A stretch of 64,000 nt of DNA, taken from the NCBI RefSeq assembly GCF_029873635.1, contig NC_080420.1:29317032-29381031 (forward strand), written 5' to 3'. The notes beneath the pieces are model-generated. The model did not search any database and was not told the origin of the DNA. It saw only the letters and a program-made list of their open reading frames with translations. The position numbers were made by a program, and so were the translations under genes. Below, piece after piece: positions 47,901 to 54,815 of this stretch (position 1 is its first letter; every line of letters starts with the position of its first letter). Origin of the DNA: Malania oleifera (lineage: Eukaryota; Streptophyta; Magnoliopsida; Santalales; Ximeniaceae).

Positions 47901-50900
47901 CCCAGCGAAACTTCGATTGAAGCAATAAAGAGGGTTGAAGACTGTAGAATACTAGTTGAAAAGGAAAGGTATCAGAGATTGGTTGGTAAGCTAATCTACC
48001 TATCACATACTAGACCAGATATTGCATTTGCAATCAGTGTAGCAAGCCAACACACGCATTCACCAAGAGAAGCCCACTTAGATGCCGTGTACAAGATCCT
48101 TCGATATCTCAAGGGATCCCCGGGAAGAGGCCTCTTCTTCAAGAAATGTGAAAGCAAGGAAGTAGAGATCTTTACAGATGCAAATTGGGCAGGATCAGTG
48201 GAAGATAGAAGGTCCACCACAGGTTATTGCGCATTCGTCTGGGGAAATCTGGTAACTTGGAGAAGCAAAAAACAGAATGTAGTGGCTCGTAGTAGCGTTG
48301 AAGCTGAATTCAGGGTAGTTGCTCAAGGGATATGTGAAAGACTGTGGTTACGGAAACTCTTGGAAGAATTACAGGTCCCAGTGAAATTTCCTATCAAACT
48401 CTATTGTGACAATAACAGTTATCAGCTTCTCTCTCAATCCAGTTCAACATGATAGGACTAAGCATGTGAAAGTAGACAGACACTTTAAAGAGAAAATTGA
48501 AGAAGGAATTATCTGTATGACCTATGTACCTACCAAGGAACAAACTGTAGATATCTTCTCTAAAGGGTTGGGACGACAGAACTTTGATGATTTCTTAGCA
48601 AGTTGGAGATGATTAATATTTATGATCAAACTTGAGGGGGAGTGTTAAAATCCCAAGTATCATTGTAAATAATAAACAAATTAGGAAAGTGGGTAAATGT
48701 GGGGGATTTGATATTATTCGGTGAGGGGATTTTTTCCTTGTTTAGAATAGGTGATTGTATTATATAAGATTGAGATGTACATAAGAAAAAATTAATTCAA
48801 TGTAATTCAAGGCTTCCGCTTATAGGAAGGATTTAATAGCTCTAAAGCTAACAGAGGAAAATGCTCTCGATCGGGTGAATTGGTGGATAAGGATTCATGT
48901 GACCCCAATTAATGGGACTTGAGGCTTGTTTGTTGTTGTATCGATAATCCTATCTCAAAGGTTTGTGGTGCATCTTGTTAACACTTTAGTTATGTGCAGC
49001 CCGAGACACGTGGAGAGATAAACATGCGATAAATAACAACCATTACAGGCCCAGGGCCTCTTGGTAACAAGCTTCGATACCGTGTTATAATACCACTTTA
49101 CCTAAAAGGTTAAGCTATTAGGTTGTGGGCCAACAATGTATATCAAGCCTTAACACATCTAAACCCTATTACTTTCATCATTCTCCATGAGAGCTTCTAC
49201 ATAAGGGTATTATATATTATTATTATTATTACTACTACTAGTCTACTACTATTACTAAATCTCTAGCACTATTTTGAAACGTTGGTGGACCTGCTTGATT
49301 TGATGTTCCATTACTCATGTATTCTGTTGCAATGGGAGAAAGAATAGAATCAACTTACATGCTTTGAAAATCCCCCTGCAGTGGATATTCTAAATATACA
49401 CTTGCAATAGTTTCTTAAAATTAATTGAGTTTTTTATTTGGGTTTTATTTATTTTATTTATTTTTGTATTTGGATCAAATAATACCTCATTCAACCTAAC
49501 CACACACTGCAGGAATTGTTCTGTCATTGTGTAAAAATTCAATCATTATTTTCCTTAAAAAAATCCCGAGGTACCAAAAGCTCTCTAGGTAGTTGTCGTT
49601 GTACCAGATGCGCAACATCTTCTTCTTCTTTATTATTTGTAATGATCATTGCACATGAAAAATATGTACTGAGAATCTGAGATACTCAACTGAAAAAGCT
49701 AGTTTATTACCCATCCTAACTATGCTGTAAACAATGGTCAACTTCTTGTTGGAACTGGTCTTATTTTCACATAGCTTTGTCTCACTCTAATACATCATGG
49801 CATCAAATTATATTGTTTTTTTTGTTTCAGGTTACAAGAGATGTCTCTCTTTTGTCTCGGTGGATGGCTATTGATCTCTATATTCGAGAAGTTGATAGCC
49901 TAAGATTTGAGCTTTCCATGAACCAGTGCAGTGATAAGTTGTTCAGGCTGGCACATGAGATTCTAGAAAAAGGTTTGGGATGTCCTGCTATTTTGAATCT
50001 CCAACAGAATTCTGTTGTATATAACAATTTTCATTTCTTTGTGTCTTTATCTCCTGTTAATTGATGACTGTCAACACTTTCCTGGATGCATTCATCCATA
50101 TCTGATATTGCACAAACACTAGCAGGGAGCCTGCATGATGCCTGCTTTGGAATGGAAAGCATAATGAAAGAAAATAAAATAATTGAACTGAATAATAGAT
50201 TTTATACATTAATTTTAAAATAAAATGACTGAACTTAAAATATAACTAGAAAAAAAAGATCTGTAAAATTTGTAAGAATTTGGGGAAAAAAGCCATTTAA
50301 AAAATAAGTTACTTTTTTTAAAATTTTATGTAATAATTACAACAACAATAACAATAAGTTTTAAGTCCCACTAGGTGGGGTTGGCCACGTGAATCTTTTT
50401 CTGCCAATTCACCCGATTGAGAGTATTTTCCTCCTCTAGCTTAAGAGCTATTAAATCCCTCCTCTCTACCTCTTTCCAGGTTAAACTTCATGTAAGAAGT
50501 GAAATTTGAAATTTAATAATCAATTAAAATAATTGAAGTTTTTTTTATTTTATTATAATAATTTTTTAATTTGTATTTTTATTATTTAAAGCACATTTTT
50601 TAATTCTTATTTGATTTAGAGACAAAAATGAGCATTTTTTTAATCAAAATTTTAATTTTCGTTAGTTTTATGAATATTAATCAATGGTTTTTGGTTTGTA
50701 GTTTTTGTTTCTCGTTCTTAGTTTTCATTTCTGTTTTTTGTTTTCCTAATTTTTAACAGTGATACCAAACAGCCCCTTACTTTTAATATCTTGTGGAAGA
50801 TTTCACCAATTCTTCTCTTGAAAATTTTCTTTGCCTGTTGAACTGGATGTGCCTCTTAAATTTAATGGTTTTATTATTTATTTATTTATTTTCTAGAAAC

Positions 50901-51028
50901 ATCATCTGAGGATCGACATGAAAATTGGAGCCAACCACTGAACAGGAGTCAGTTGAAGCTTCACAGTCAACTAGCTCCGGCACTTCCAACGCAACTTCCT
51001 GCTGGAGCTGATCTTCCTTCATGTACAG
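32787..51028 (+). CDS. PPC4: Bacterial-type phosphoenolpyruvate carboxylase, exons 1-10 (3' part outside window)
   Basis: PEPC adds bicarbonate to phosphoenolpyruvate to make oxaloacetate and phosphate in the cytosol. The ten exons join in one open frame of 369 codons plus one base, all with GT-AG introns. The N-terminus [17 protein letters not shown] matches plant bacterial-type PEPC and lacks the Ser phosphorylation motif of plant-type enzymes. Catalytic VLTAHPTQ (His at residue about 154) and [12 protein letters not shown] (about 262-273) are intact. Exon 10 enters the poorly conserved, probably disordered region specific to this class. The full protein should be over 1000 residues, so roughly two thirds lies to the right. 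In other plants this subunit joins plant-type PEPC in a hetero-octamer with reduced malate sensitivity. No stop or frameshift is seen. Confidence 0.95.
32943..33360 (+). other. PPC4 intron 1
   Basis: This 418-bp intron is T-rich, begins GTTTCTTG and ends GTGTGTTCAG. No insertion is recognised. Confidence 0.9.
33361..33524 (+). CDS. PPC4: PPC4 exon 2
   Basis: It encodes residues 53-107 (SACNMRMAG through MGIAENHH and two bases of an Arg codon), with donor ACAG|GTAATG. The split codon is completed by exon 3, whose G is the next base after the 6.7-kb intron. Confidence 0.95.
33525..34848 (+). other. PPC4 intron 2, left part
   Basis: Ordinary AT-rich intron sequence. Near the right end two diverged copies of a 50-bp unit, GGGGG(A)TAAATTGGTCT..., stand in tandem (34771-34820 and 34821-34853). 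Copia E landed at the end of the second unit. The open frames here carry no known motifs. Confidence 0.75.
34854..35036 (+). repeat. 5' LTR of element E, followed by the primer-binding site
   Basis: This 183-bp LTR is directly abutted by TGGTATCAGAGC (35037-35048), the initiator-Met tRNA primer site. Confidence 0.97.
35074..36110 (+). pseudogene. gag of element E
   Basis: The ATG at 35074 opens 244 codons of Copia gag: [17 protein letters not shown] near 35213, IAWLVNSM near 35371, and [20 protein letters not shown]. The TAG at 35806-35808 cuts it, and more stops follow. Past them a zinc knuckle remnant lies near 35926 ([14 protein letters not shown]), in which the second Cys is Thr. The same site in element F is a normal CEHC. 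It would form the particle core, but the knuckle change and stops make it defective. Confidence 0.9.
36111..37515 (+). pseudogene. Protease and integrase of element E
   Basis: The protease active site [10 protein letters not shown] is near 36250, in a 191-codon frame (36118-36693) that ends in TGA just after GHPNFQY. The integrase has IHSDLWGP near 36828 (Asp), TDNGAE near 37021 (Asp) and [10 protein letters not shown] near 37120 (Glu), so the DDE triad is intact. Stops at 37090-37092 and 37282-37284 interrupt it. Both are present at the same codons in element F. A frame change follows near 37460. Confidence 0.9.
37516..39567 (+). pseudogene. Reverse transcriptase and RNase H of element E
   Basis: The RT is mostly in one frame from about 37965 to 38768: [33 protein letters not shown] (first Asp), [16 protein letters not shown], and [12 protein letters not shown] at about 38607 (Asp pair). 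A TAG at 38766-38768 and another after CTFF at 39159-39161 break it. RNase H follows, with DADWAG near 39096, [13 protein letters not shown] near 39213 and [14 protein letters not shown] near 39326. Weak stops near 39257 and 39366 add to the damage. The RT core looks almost intact. Confidence 0.92.
39568..39750 (+). repeat. 3' LTR of element E
   Basis: It starts right after GAGGGGGAG. It has three substitutions against the 5' LTR (about 1.6 percent), so the insertion is fairly young but older than Gypsy G. Confidence 0.97.
39756..40201 (+). other. PPC4 intron 2, right part, with a decayed copy of the exon 3 acceptor region
   Basis: Near 39912-39980 the sequence CATGCAGGTTTTTAAGGCAC and what follows resembles the real exon 3 junction (CATGCAGGTTACGCAAGGCAC at 40195-40214) about 285 bp downstream. 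The copy is too damaged to code, because any frame from it meets TGA within 12 codons. The rest is ordinary intron. Confidence 0.5.
40202..40316 (+). CDS. PPC4: PPC4 exon 3
   Basis: It completes the Arg codon split after exon 2 and encodes residues to 145 ([20 protein letters not shown], then [18 protein letters not shown]). The acceptor is ATGCAG| and the donor AACAG|GTCTCT. Confidence 0.95.
40476..40553 (+). CDS. PPC4: PPC4 exon 4 (catalytic His motif)
   Basis: It encodes residues 146-171, containing [13 protein letters not shown]. The His in this motif corresponds to the essential His138 of E. coli PEPC. The form [11 protein letters not shown] rather than TAHPTQSVRRS separates bacterial-type from plant-type enzymes. 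Confidence 0.96.
40655..40723 (+). CDS. PPC4: PPC4 exon 5
   Basis: It encodes residues 172-194, [18 protein letters not shown] then VIEDL. Splice phases are 0 on both sides. Confidence 0.95.
40812..40890 (+). CDS. PPC4: PPC4 exon 6
   Basis: It starts [15 protein letters not shown] and ends PVDEARA plus one base. The acceptor is TCATAG| and the donor |GTAAAG. Confidence 0.95.
40967..41043 (+). CDS. PPC4: PPC4 exon 7
   Basis: It completes a Gly codon and encodes [19 protein letters not shown], then STALKK, ending at residue 246. It is part of the conserved helix bundle of PEPC. Confidence 0.95.
41151..41246 (+). CDS. PPC4: PPC4 exon 8 (GGDRDGNP motif)
   Basis: It encodes residues 247-278, including [17 protein letters not shown], a hallmark of all PEPCs near the active site. 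The donor GAG|GTAAGG opens the 8.6-kb intron 8. Confidence 0.96.
41247..41989 (+). other. PPC4 intron 8, left part
   Basis: Intron sequence of mixed composition. No exon or complete element is seen before the LINE remnant. Confidence 0.7.
41990..43560 (-). pseudogene. Minus-strand L1-type LINE remnant in PPC4 intron 8
   Basis: The minus strand shows the end of a LINE RT ([20 protein letters not shown] near 43440, then the phrase [15 protein letters not shown] near 43280). The zf-RVT region follows (phrases [18 protein letters not shown] near 42200 and [16 protein letters not shown] near 42040). Stops and shifts are frequent. Between the last two phrases sits a short insert starting GGGTCTGTTTATCTGTGG (42090), which resembles the end of the Tourist-like MITE at 52894. 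Neither end of the LINE is clear. Confidence 0.75.
43891..43944 (+). pseudogene. RTE-type LINE tail, left piece, split by element F
   Basis: It encodes the phrase [18 protein letters not shown], the C-terminal motif of RTE-clade LINE proteins. The phrase continues without loss at 48830 ([19 protein letters not shown]) after element F. The last five bases, GGAAG (43940-43944), are the F target duplication. Confidence 0.85.
43945..44125 (+). repeat. 5' LTR of element F, followed by the primer-binding site
   Basis: It ends GCTTACA and is followed by TGGTATCAGAGT (44126-44137), the initiator-Met primer site with its last base changed. Confidence 0.95.
44163..45214 (+). pseudogene. gag of element F
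   Basis: The ATG at 44163 opens a Copia gag with the same phrases as E ([20 protein letters not shown] near 44277). A TAG at 44415-44417 and a frame change near 44660 split it. The zinc knuckle [11 protein letters not shown] is intact near 45020, but in a different frame from the long ORF over it. [19 protein letters not shown] near 44800 is conserved with E. Confidence 0.9.
45215..46430 (+). pseudogene. Protease and integrase of element F
   Basis: The protease motif is [10 protein letters not shown] near 45343 (usual Ser changed to Tyr after Ala). A TAG at 45547 ends the frame, which resumes near 45610. The integrase core has [12 protein letters not shown] sequence near 45920, RIDNGTK near 46111 (the Asp is kept but GAE is GTK) and [10 protein letters not shown] near 46213. 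The stops at 46182-46184 and 46374-46376 sit at exactly the same codons as in element E. A further TGA near 46347 is private to F. Confidence 0.9.
46431..48642 (+). pseudogene. Reverse transcriptase and RNase H of element F, catalytic motif deleted
   Basis: The linker runs at 46425-47204 and RT then appears in shifting frames ([17 protein letters not shown] near 47248, [18 protein letters not shown] near 47451). From 47547 a 301-codon frame holds [19 protein letters not shown] through RNase H. At 47708 a 21-bp in-frame deletion removes seven codons, including the YVDD catalytic box that E keeps. RNase H shows [13 protein letters not shown] near 48179 and [13 protein letters not shown] near 48292. 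The long open frame is therefore catalytically dead. Confidence 0.93.
48643..48824 (+). repeat. 3' LTR of element F
   Basis: It follows a GAGGGGGAG tract and ends GCTTATA, a C-to-T change from the CTTACA of the 5' copy, so the usual CA end is TA. Confidence 0.95.
48825..48940 (+). pseudogene. RTE-type LINE tail, right piece
   Basis: It begins with the second copy of GGAAG, continues the ORF phrase [19 protein letters not shown] and then IRIHVTP, reaches a stop, and ends in the tail TTGTTTGTTGTTGTA. TTG-rich tails are typical of plant RTE LINEs and the SINEs that borrow their ends. Confidence 0.85.
48941..49830 (+). other. PPC4 intron 8, right part
   Basis: It contains a repeat-like phrase near 49068-49165 (GCTTCGATACCGTGTTATAA, then GGTTGTGGGCCAACAATGTA), perhaps a minus-strand primer-site and LTR-end relic (GCTCTGATACCA-like). 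ATT/ACT microsatellite repeats lie near 49215-49255. The intron ends TTTGTTTCAG. Confidence 0.5.
49831..49972 (+). CDS. PPC4: PPC4 exon 9
   Basis: It starts [20 protein letters not shown] and ends AHEILEK plus one base. The acceptor TTTCAG| follows 8.6 kb of intron, and the frame continues from exon 8 without change. Confidence 0.95.
49973..50896 (+). other. PPC4 intron 9, with an RTE-type LINE tail
   Basis: The intron is 924 bp. Besides the LINE tail (50339-50482) it is AT-rich. A phrase near 50758-50778 (AGTGATACCAAACAGCCCCTTAC) resembles the end of a Tourist-like MITE, but I find no partner end. It ends TTTTCTAG. Confidence 0.6.
50339..50482 (-). pseudogene. Minus-strand RTE-type LINE tail in intron 9
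   Basis: On the minus strand it encodes [20 protein letters not shown], then [15 protein letters not shown] and a stop, followed by the tail TTATTGTTATTGTTGTTGT. It is closely related to the tail split by element F, but is an independent copy in the opposite orientation. Confidence 0.85.
50897..51028 (+). CDS. PPC4: PPC4 exon 10 (last in window)
   Basis: It encodes [20 protein letters not shown] and on to ADLPSCT plus one base, with donor ACAG|GTATAG. This Ser/Gln/Pro-rich segment is the start of the variable region found only in bacterial-type plant PEPC, thought to be disordered and phosphorylated. The next exon is not in the window. Confidence 0.93.
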
Positions 51029-51204
51029 GTATAGAAATGGTTTAAATTTCTATTTTTAGGTTTATGTTTGTGTAGCTATTGATCAGGATTAAAATTTTAC
51101 GTACCATTCATATTTAGGATGCTTGCATGATGCTAAGAAGTGTTCTTTTCTCTTTATTTCTTTATTTTGCATGTGATTCTCTCTCATCAAGCTTGTACCC
51201 TTGG

Positions 51205-51310
51205 TTGAATTAATGATAAACTGCCAAAGTTTGTCAAAGGCATAAGCCTCCTTACTGAATTTTCTTTCCTTGTGATATTAGTTGTTTTTTTTCATATAAG
51301 CATGGGTTTA
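51205..51310 (+). repeat. Copy 1 of an intron segment repeated near 63570
   Basis: The stretch TAATGATAAACTGCCAAAG, then GGCATAAGCCTCCTTACTG and a run to ATATAAGCATG, resembles 63566-63660 (GATGATAAATTGCCAAAAG, then GGCACAACCTCCTTAACG). The match is diverged. Confidence 0.5.
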
Positions 51311-51374
51311 GTAGTCTTTTTATTTGATAAATGAACAAGTATAATTCAATGGTCCGCAAAGGCAGTGCCAGCCC

Positions 51375-51620
51375 ATGTACATAGAATCACTTCAATAAAA
51401 ACATCAAAACCAAGCCTTAAGTCCCACTCCTATCCCTTCTATTGCCCCCCCTTAGTAACTAACTCACTCTTCCTCACTGACGTATTATGTGGCCTACCTT
51501 GCAAGTGTCCAAACCATTTGAGTTATCCCTCTCTTATCTTATCTTCTATAGGAGCTACACCTAACTTATCGCGAATATGTTCATTTCCTTAATTTATCTT
51601 TCAGTGTTATTACATAGAAC
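51375..51620 (-). pseudogene. Minus-strand RTE-type LINE piece with internal deletion
   Basis: On the minus strand it encodes IRDKLGVAPIEDKIREG, a stop, then LKWFGHLQGRPHNTSVRK, the classic RTE C-terminal region. The usual GRGRP...TW segment is missing, and the tail (GTGGGACTTAAGGCTTGGTTTTG) follows directly. Confidence 0.85.
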
Positions 51621-51779
51621 CACTTACAGCACAAAGAGTAAACAAAATTGTTATTCTTCTACAAACTTATTTCTGTCAGCCCCGTACCCGTAGTATAAAC
51701 AATTCATCCAACTATTTATAAAATTCCTACACATTAACTCTATATCCTTGGAAAGTCTCATATTCCTTTCCTTAAGAAC

Positions 51780-53620
51780 ATTCCAAGAAGTGGAAAGAAA
51801 TCAGATTGGTATATTTTTTCCTCTATTTTTGTTATTTTTAAGGCCTGACCAGGCCCTGATAATTCCTGATGAACAGACTCAGCGGAAACCCATTTTTGCC
51901 TCATCATGCTCAAAGCCTAATCCTGCAGGCATCCTTGTCCACCTGAAGTGAAGAAATAAATTCTGATAAACAGTTTTCAGCTACTCTTTGCAGAGGTTGC
52001 GTCTGTTAACTAAAGTCCAACCTCTTTTCTGAAGATCCCCAGAAGCTAAAACCCTCTCCCAGATTACTTCCCAACCCAAGAAAGACAATTTTCTTGGGCT
52101 AATAGTAATCGAAATTATCCTCCAAGGATAGTGCAGTGGTTTCCTCTCTCCCTCTGCCCAGAAAATCTTCTTACAGTAAAATTTTAAGCGTAACCCTGCC
52201 TCTGTTCTTTCAAAGGCACCAAAAACACATCCAGGAAAATAGAACTTAACAGTTGACCCTAACATCATCTATCTCCCCAAATTTAATATTCCTCCATTCC
52301 ATACAATACTCTTAATCTCTCTAGTGGTCCTTTTGTTCCTATCAAGCCCATATTTGATTTCAATAATTTTCCGCCATAGGTGCTCATTTTCCTCCAAGAA
52401 ACACCATTCCATTTCTCAACAAGGGCTTTATTGAAGGAAATCAAATAAATAAACCCCAACCTTCCTTGAGGATTTGGTTGCTTAATAATATCCCAATACA
52501 CTAAATGGTATTTAAGGCTTTCTCTACATTACCTCAAAGAAACCTTCTTTGAATTCCTTCCAACCTCCTAGCTATTGAACAAGGAATGGGAAATAGAGAA
52601 ATTTAGTACACTGGTAGGTTAGATAAGGAACTTTGCCAGAGATGCACTTAATGTCCTAATTTTCACACACAGCCGATCCCAAGCCCGGGTAAAGGGAGGA
52701 GGGTTGCGTTAGGTAGCTGACAGCCAACGTAAAATTTGTCAAATCACTATGATATGAATCCTTATCGAATATTTGTTGTTGGTAGGTTAGATAAGGAGCT
52801 CTTAATGAGGATAAGCCTTCCCCTCTTTGAAAAAAAATTGCTCTTCCAATGTTCCTGTTGCTTCTCAAATTTATAAACAATGGGGAAACCTAAGAGCCTG
52901 TTTAGTTGTGGAAAACAATTTTTGTTTTCCATTTTTTAGTTTTTCAAAGAATTATAAAAATTTTAGTTTATCTTTTAATTTTTCAAGATTCGTATTAAAA
53001 AGGTAGAAAATAGACAGTTTGTTTAAATGTGCAAATATTTATTTTTATTTTTATTTTTTTTTTCTAGATTTCAAAATAATTACAAAAAAGACAACTTGTT
53101 CTCCACTTCTCCAAATATTTTATAAGGTAATATTTGAGATCATGGATTGGGGGCTTGAATTTGGATTTGTATGGATTTAGAAGAAACATTATGCATAACC
53201 CACACAAATTAAAGTCCAAAACTTCCACATTCCCATGAGCAAAGTAAAAGTTAGAAATCTAGAAAAATAATAAAATATTTTTTTTTCCAACTTTTCTATA
53301 TAAATTTGGAAAATTGGAAAACCGGGATGGCATTTTTGTAATTATTTGTAAAATTGGAAATGAAAAATAAAACTATTTTCACGAGAAAATAGTGCCAAAA
53401 TTATTTATTGTTCATTTATTTCATACAAATGTTGTAAAAATGAAAAATTAGCTAATTTTTGTGTAATTTTTTGAAAAACTAAAATGGAAAATTAAAACTA
53501 CTTTCTACAAATAAACAGGCCCTAAGGATTTCTTCTTGAACAAAGGAAGATTCCCCACCATGCATGAGGGAATTGGAGGTGGGGAACTGCAACAAATTAT
53601 TAACTCTTATTAATTTATAG
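51780..53620 (-). pseudogene. Minus-strand L1-type LINE remnant, split by a Tourist-like MITE
   Basis: Reading from right to left on the minus strand, an RT piece near 53560 (NLPLFKKKSLG) is followed, after the MITE, by YKFEKQQEHWKSNFFSKRGR then LILIKSSLSNLPTT near 52800. Next come GRLGFIYLISFNKALVEKWN near 52430 and the zf-RVT region (PRKLSFLGWEVIWERVLASG, then DLQKRGW) near 52060. These are the order and phrases of plant L1-type LINEs. Stops and shifts are common and no tail or target duplication is clear. Confidence 0.8.
52894..53522. mobile_element. Tourist-like (PIF/Harbinger) MITE, 629 bp, in the LINE remnant
   Basis: The ends are GAGCCTGTTTAGTTGT and, inverted, GGGCCTGTTTATTTGT. They match at 14 of 16 positions. 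The flanks are TAA at 52891-52893 and 53523-53525, the 3-bp TWA duplication typical of PIF/Harbinger. The interior is A/T-rich with long complementary arms (TTTGTTTTCCATTTTTTAG near 52922 and CTAAAATGGAAAATTAAAAC near 53480). It has no coding capacity, and LINE reading resumes on both sides. Confidence 0.8.
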
Positions 53621-54030
53621 AAACAGATTAGGTGCCCAGCACCTTACACTTGGACTTGCAACAAAATACTCACATACACTTAGGTATATCTCACTAATAC
53701 AAAATGCACACACATTAATCTTACACCCACAGTTGGATTGGTACTTATTCCTTGCTCACACCGACAAGGAAGCCTGGAGATCCTCATATAGAAACTCACA
53801 AAATTCTAGAGAGTTCCTATAGCAGGATGCCTTGAATTTTCTAGAAATAAAGGAAGAGAGAATTCTGGAAAGGAGGGATTTCTAGTGATCTCTCTTTCTA
53901 GAGAGAGGGAGAGGGAGAAATTTTTAAGAAGAGGGAAATTTCTTGGAAGAGTGAAGGAAAGAACTTCCTAAAAAGAAAGAATAATTTCTAGGAAGTAGAG
54001 GGGGAAGAAGGTTCTAGAGAATGAGATAGG

Positions 54031-54193
54031 TGTTGTGCCGGGCACCCCACTGTGCCAAACACCAATACTACAACTATTGCTATTGAATATATAATCAAAA
54101 CAAAAGCAATGCAGAAACTAATAATAAAAGACAGTACTAAAGAACAACACATGAATTTACGAGGTTCAGTACAGAATTATCTACGTCCTCGGG
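54031..54193 (-). repeat. 3' LTR of Copia H, outer piece (minus strand)
   Basis: Read on the minus strand, this is the downstream half of the LTR. It contains the hairpin arms CGAGG/CCTCG (54160-54191) and ends CCCGGCACAACA at 54031. Gypsy G was inserted at TCGGG (54189-54193), and the upstream half of the LTR continues at 59855. Confidence 0.8.
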
Positions 54194-54713
54194 TGTCACG
54201 AGCTAAGCTTGTTCAGGGCATTATGCTTGCCTGTGACCGCTTATCTCGTGTGTTTGGGATGGGTTTCCATCATGTAAATACTAGTGTAGGGTTATTTTCC
54301 AGTATTTACTTCATTGTAAGCCAAATAAGGCAGTATGACTCCTCGGTCACATTGATGTTTCCTAGTGCCAGAGTGAGAATGGCCCAGAAAGCTCTTTAGG
54401 GGAGGGTGAGTGTTCATCAATCATTGTAAAACTCACTAGCAATTGTCAACGTGCTTAGCCTACTTGCCTCCCTCGCTAAGTACAACATGTTAACGGAGGA
54501 TTTGTTAATGAATTACGTTTGCTTCAATATTTACTGCTTGGTTGCCACGGCTTTCATGAATTGATTATAATTTCCGCTGCTATCTGATTGAATGTTAATG
54601 AAAGTGTTCCGTGGATGAATGTTGGTAAACAAAAGGCTGGCTAGTTAAGCAAGAGTGCTTTAGCTAGCGCCGCACGGCCCTTCACAACGGTGTGAAAAAG
54701 GCGGACCGTGACA
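54194..54713 (+). repeat. 5' LTR of element G, followed by the primer-binding site
   Basis: TGGTATCAGAGCCA begins at 54716, 2 bp past the LTR, an exact initiator-Met tRNA match. The frame at 54052-54399 that crosses the LTR start is chance. Confidence 0.97.
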
Positions 54714-54815
54714 TTTGGTATCAGAGCCAAGTCGGTGACACTTGGTGAGAGCCCAAGGTTGAGTTGCTACGTGAATTCGATTGCCTTCGTTATTGGATTT
54801 GGGAAGCTTTGGTAG

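Larger units (their letters stand above)
43945..48824 (+). mobile_element. Element F: 4.9-kb Copia in PPC4 intron 8, relative of E
   Basis: LTRs at 43945-44125 and 48643-48824 start TGTTAAAATCCCAAG. A perfect target duplication, GGAAG, flanks them (43940-43944 and 48825-48829). The LTRs differ at roughly 12 positions (6-7 percent), so F is older than E. Gene order, motifs and LTR sequence show the same family as E. It is sense to PPC4 and is inserted inside an RTE LINE tail. Pol carries stops and an RT active-site deletion. Confidence 0.97.

Noticed and set aside
49068..49165. A full minus-strand LTR element in the right part of intron 8
   Set aside because: Only a GCTTCGATACC primer-like phrase and a short repeat-like phrase are visible. 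There is no second LTR and no coding region, so I kept it as a weak note.
54052..54399. 115-codon frame over the G 5' LTR and the matching 68-codon frame at 59329-59535
   Set aside because: Both are the same LTR sequence by chance open in one frame, with no start context and no homology.
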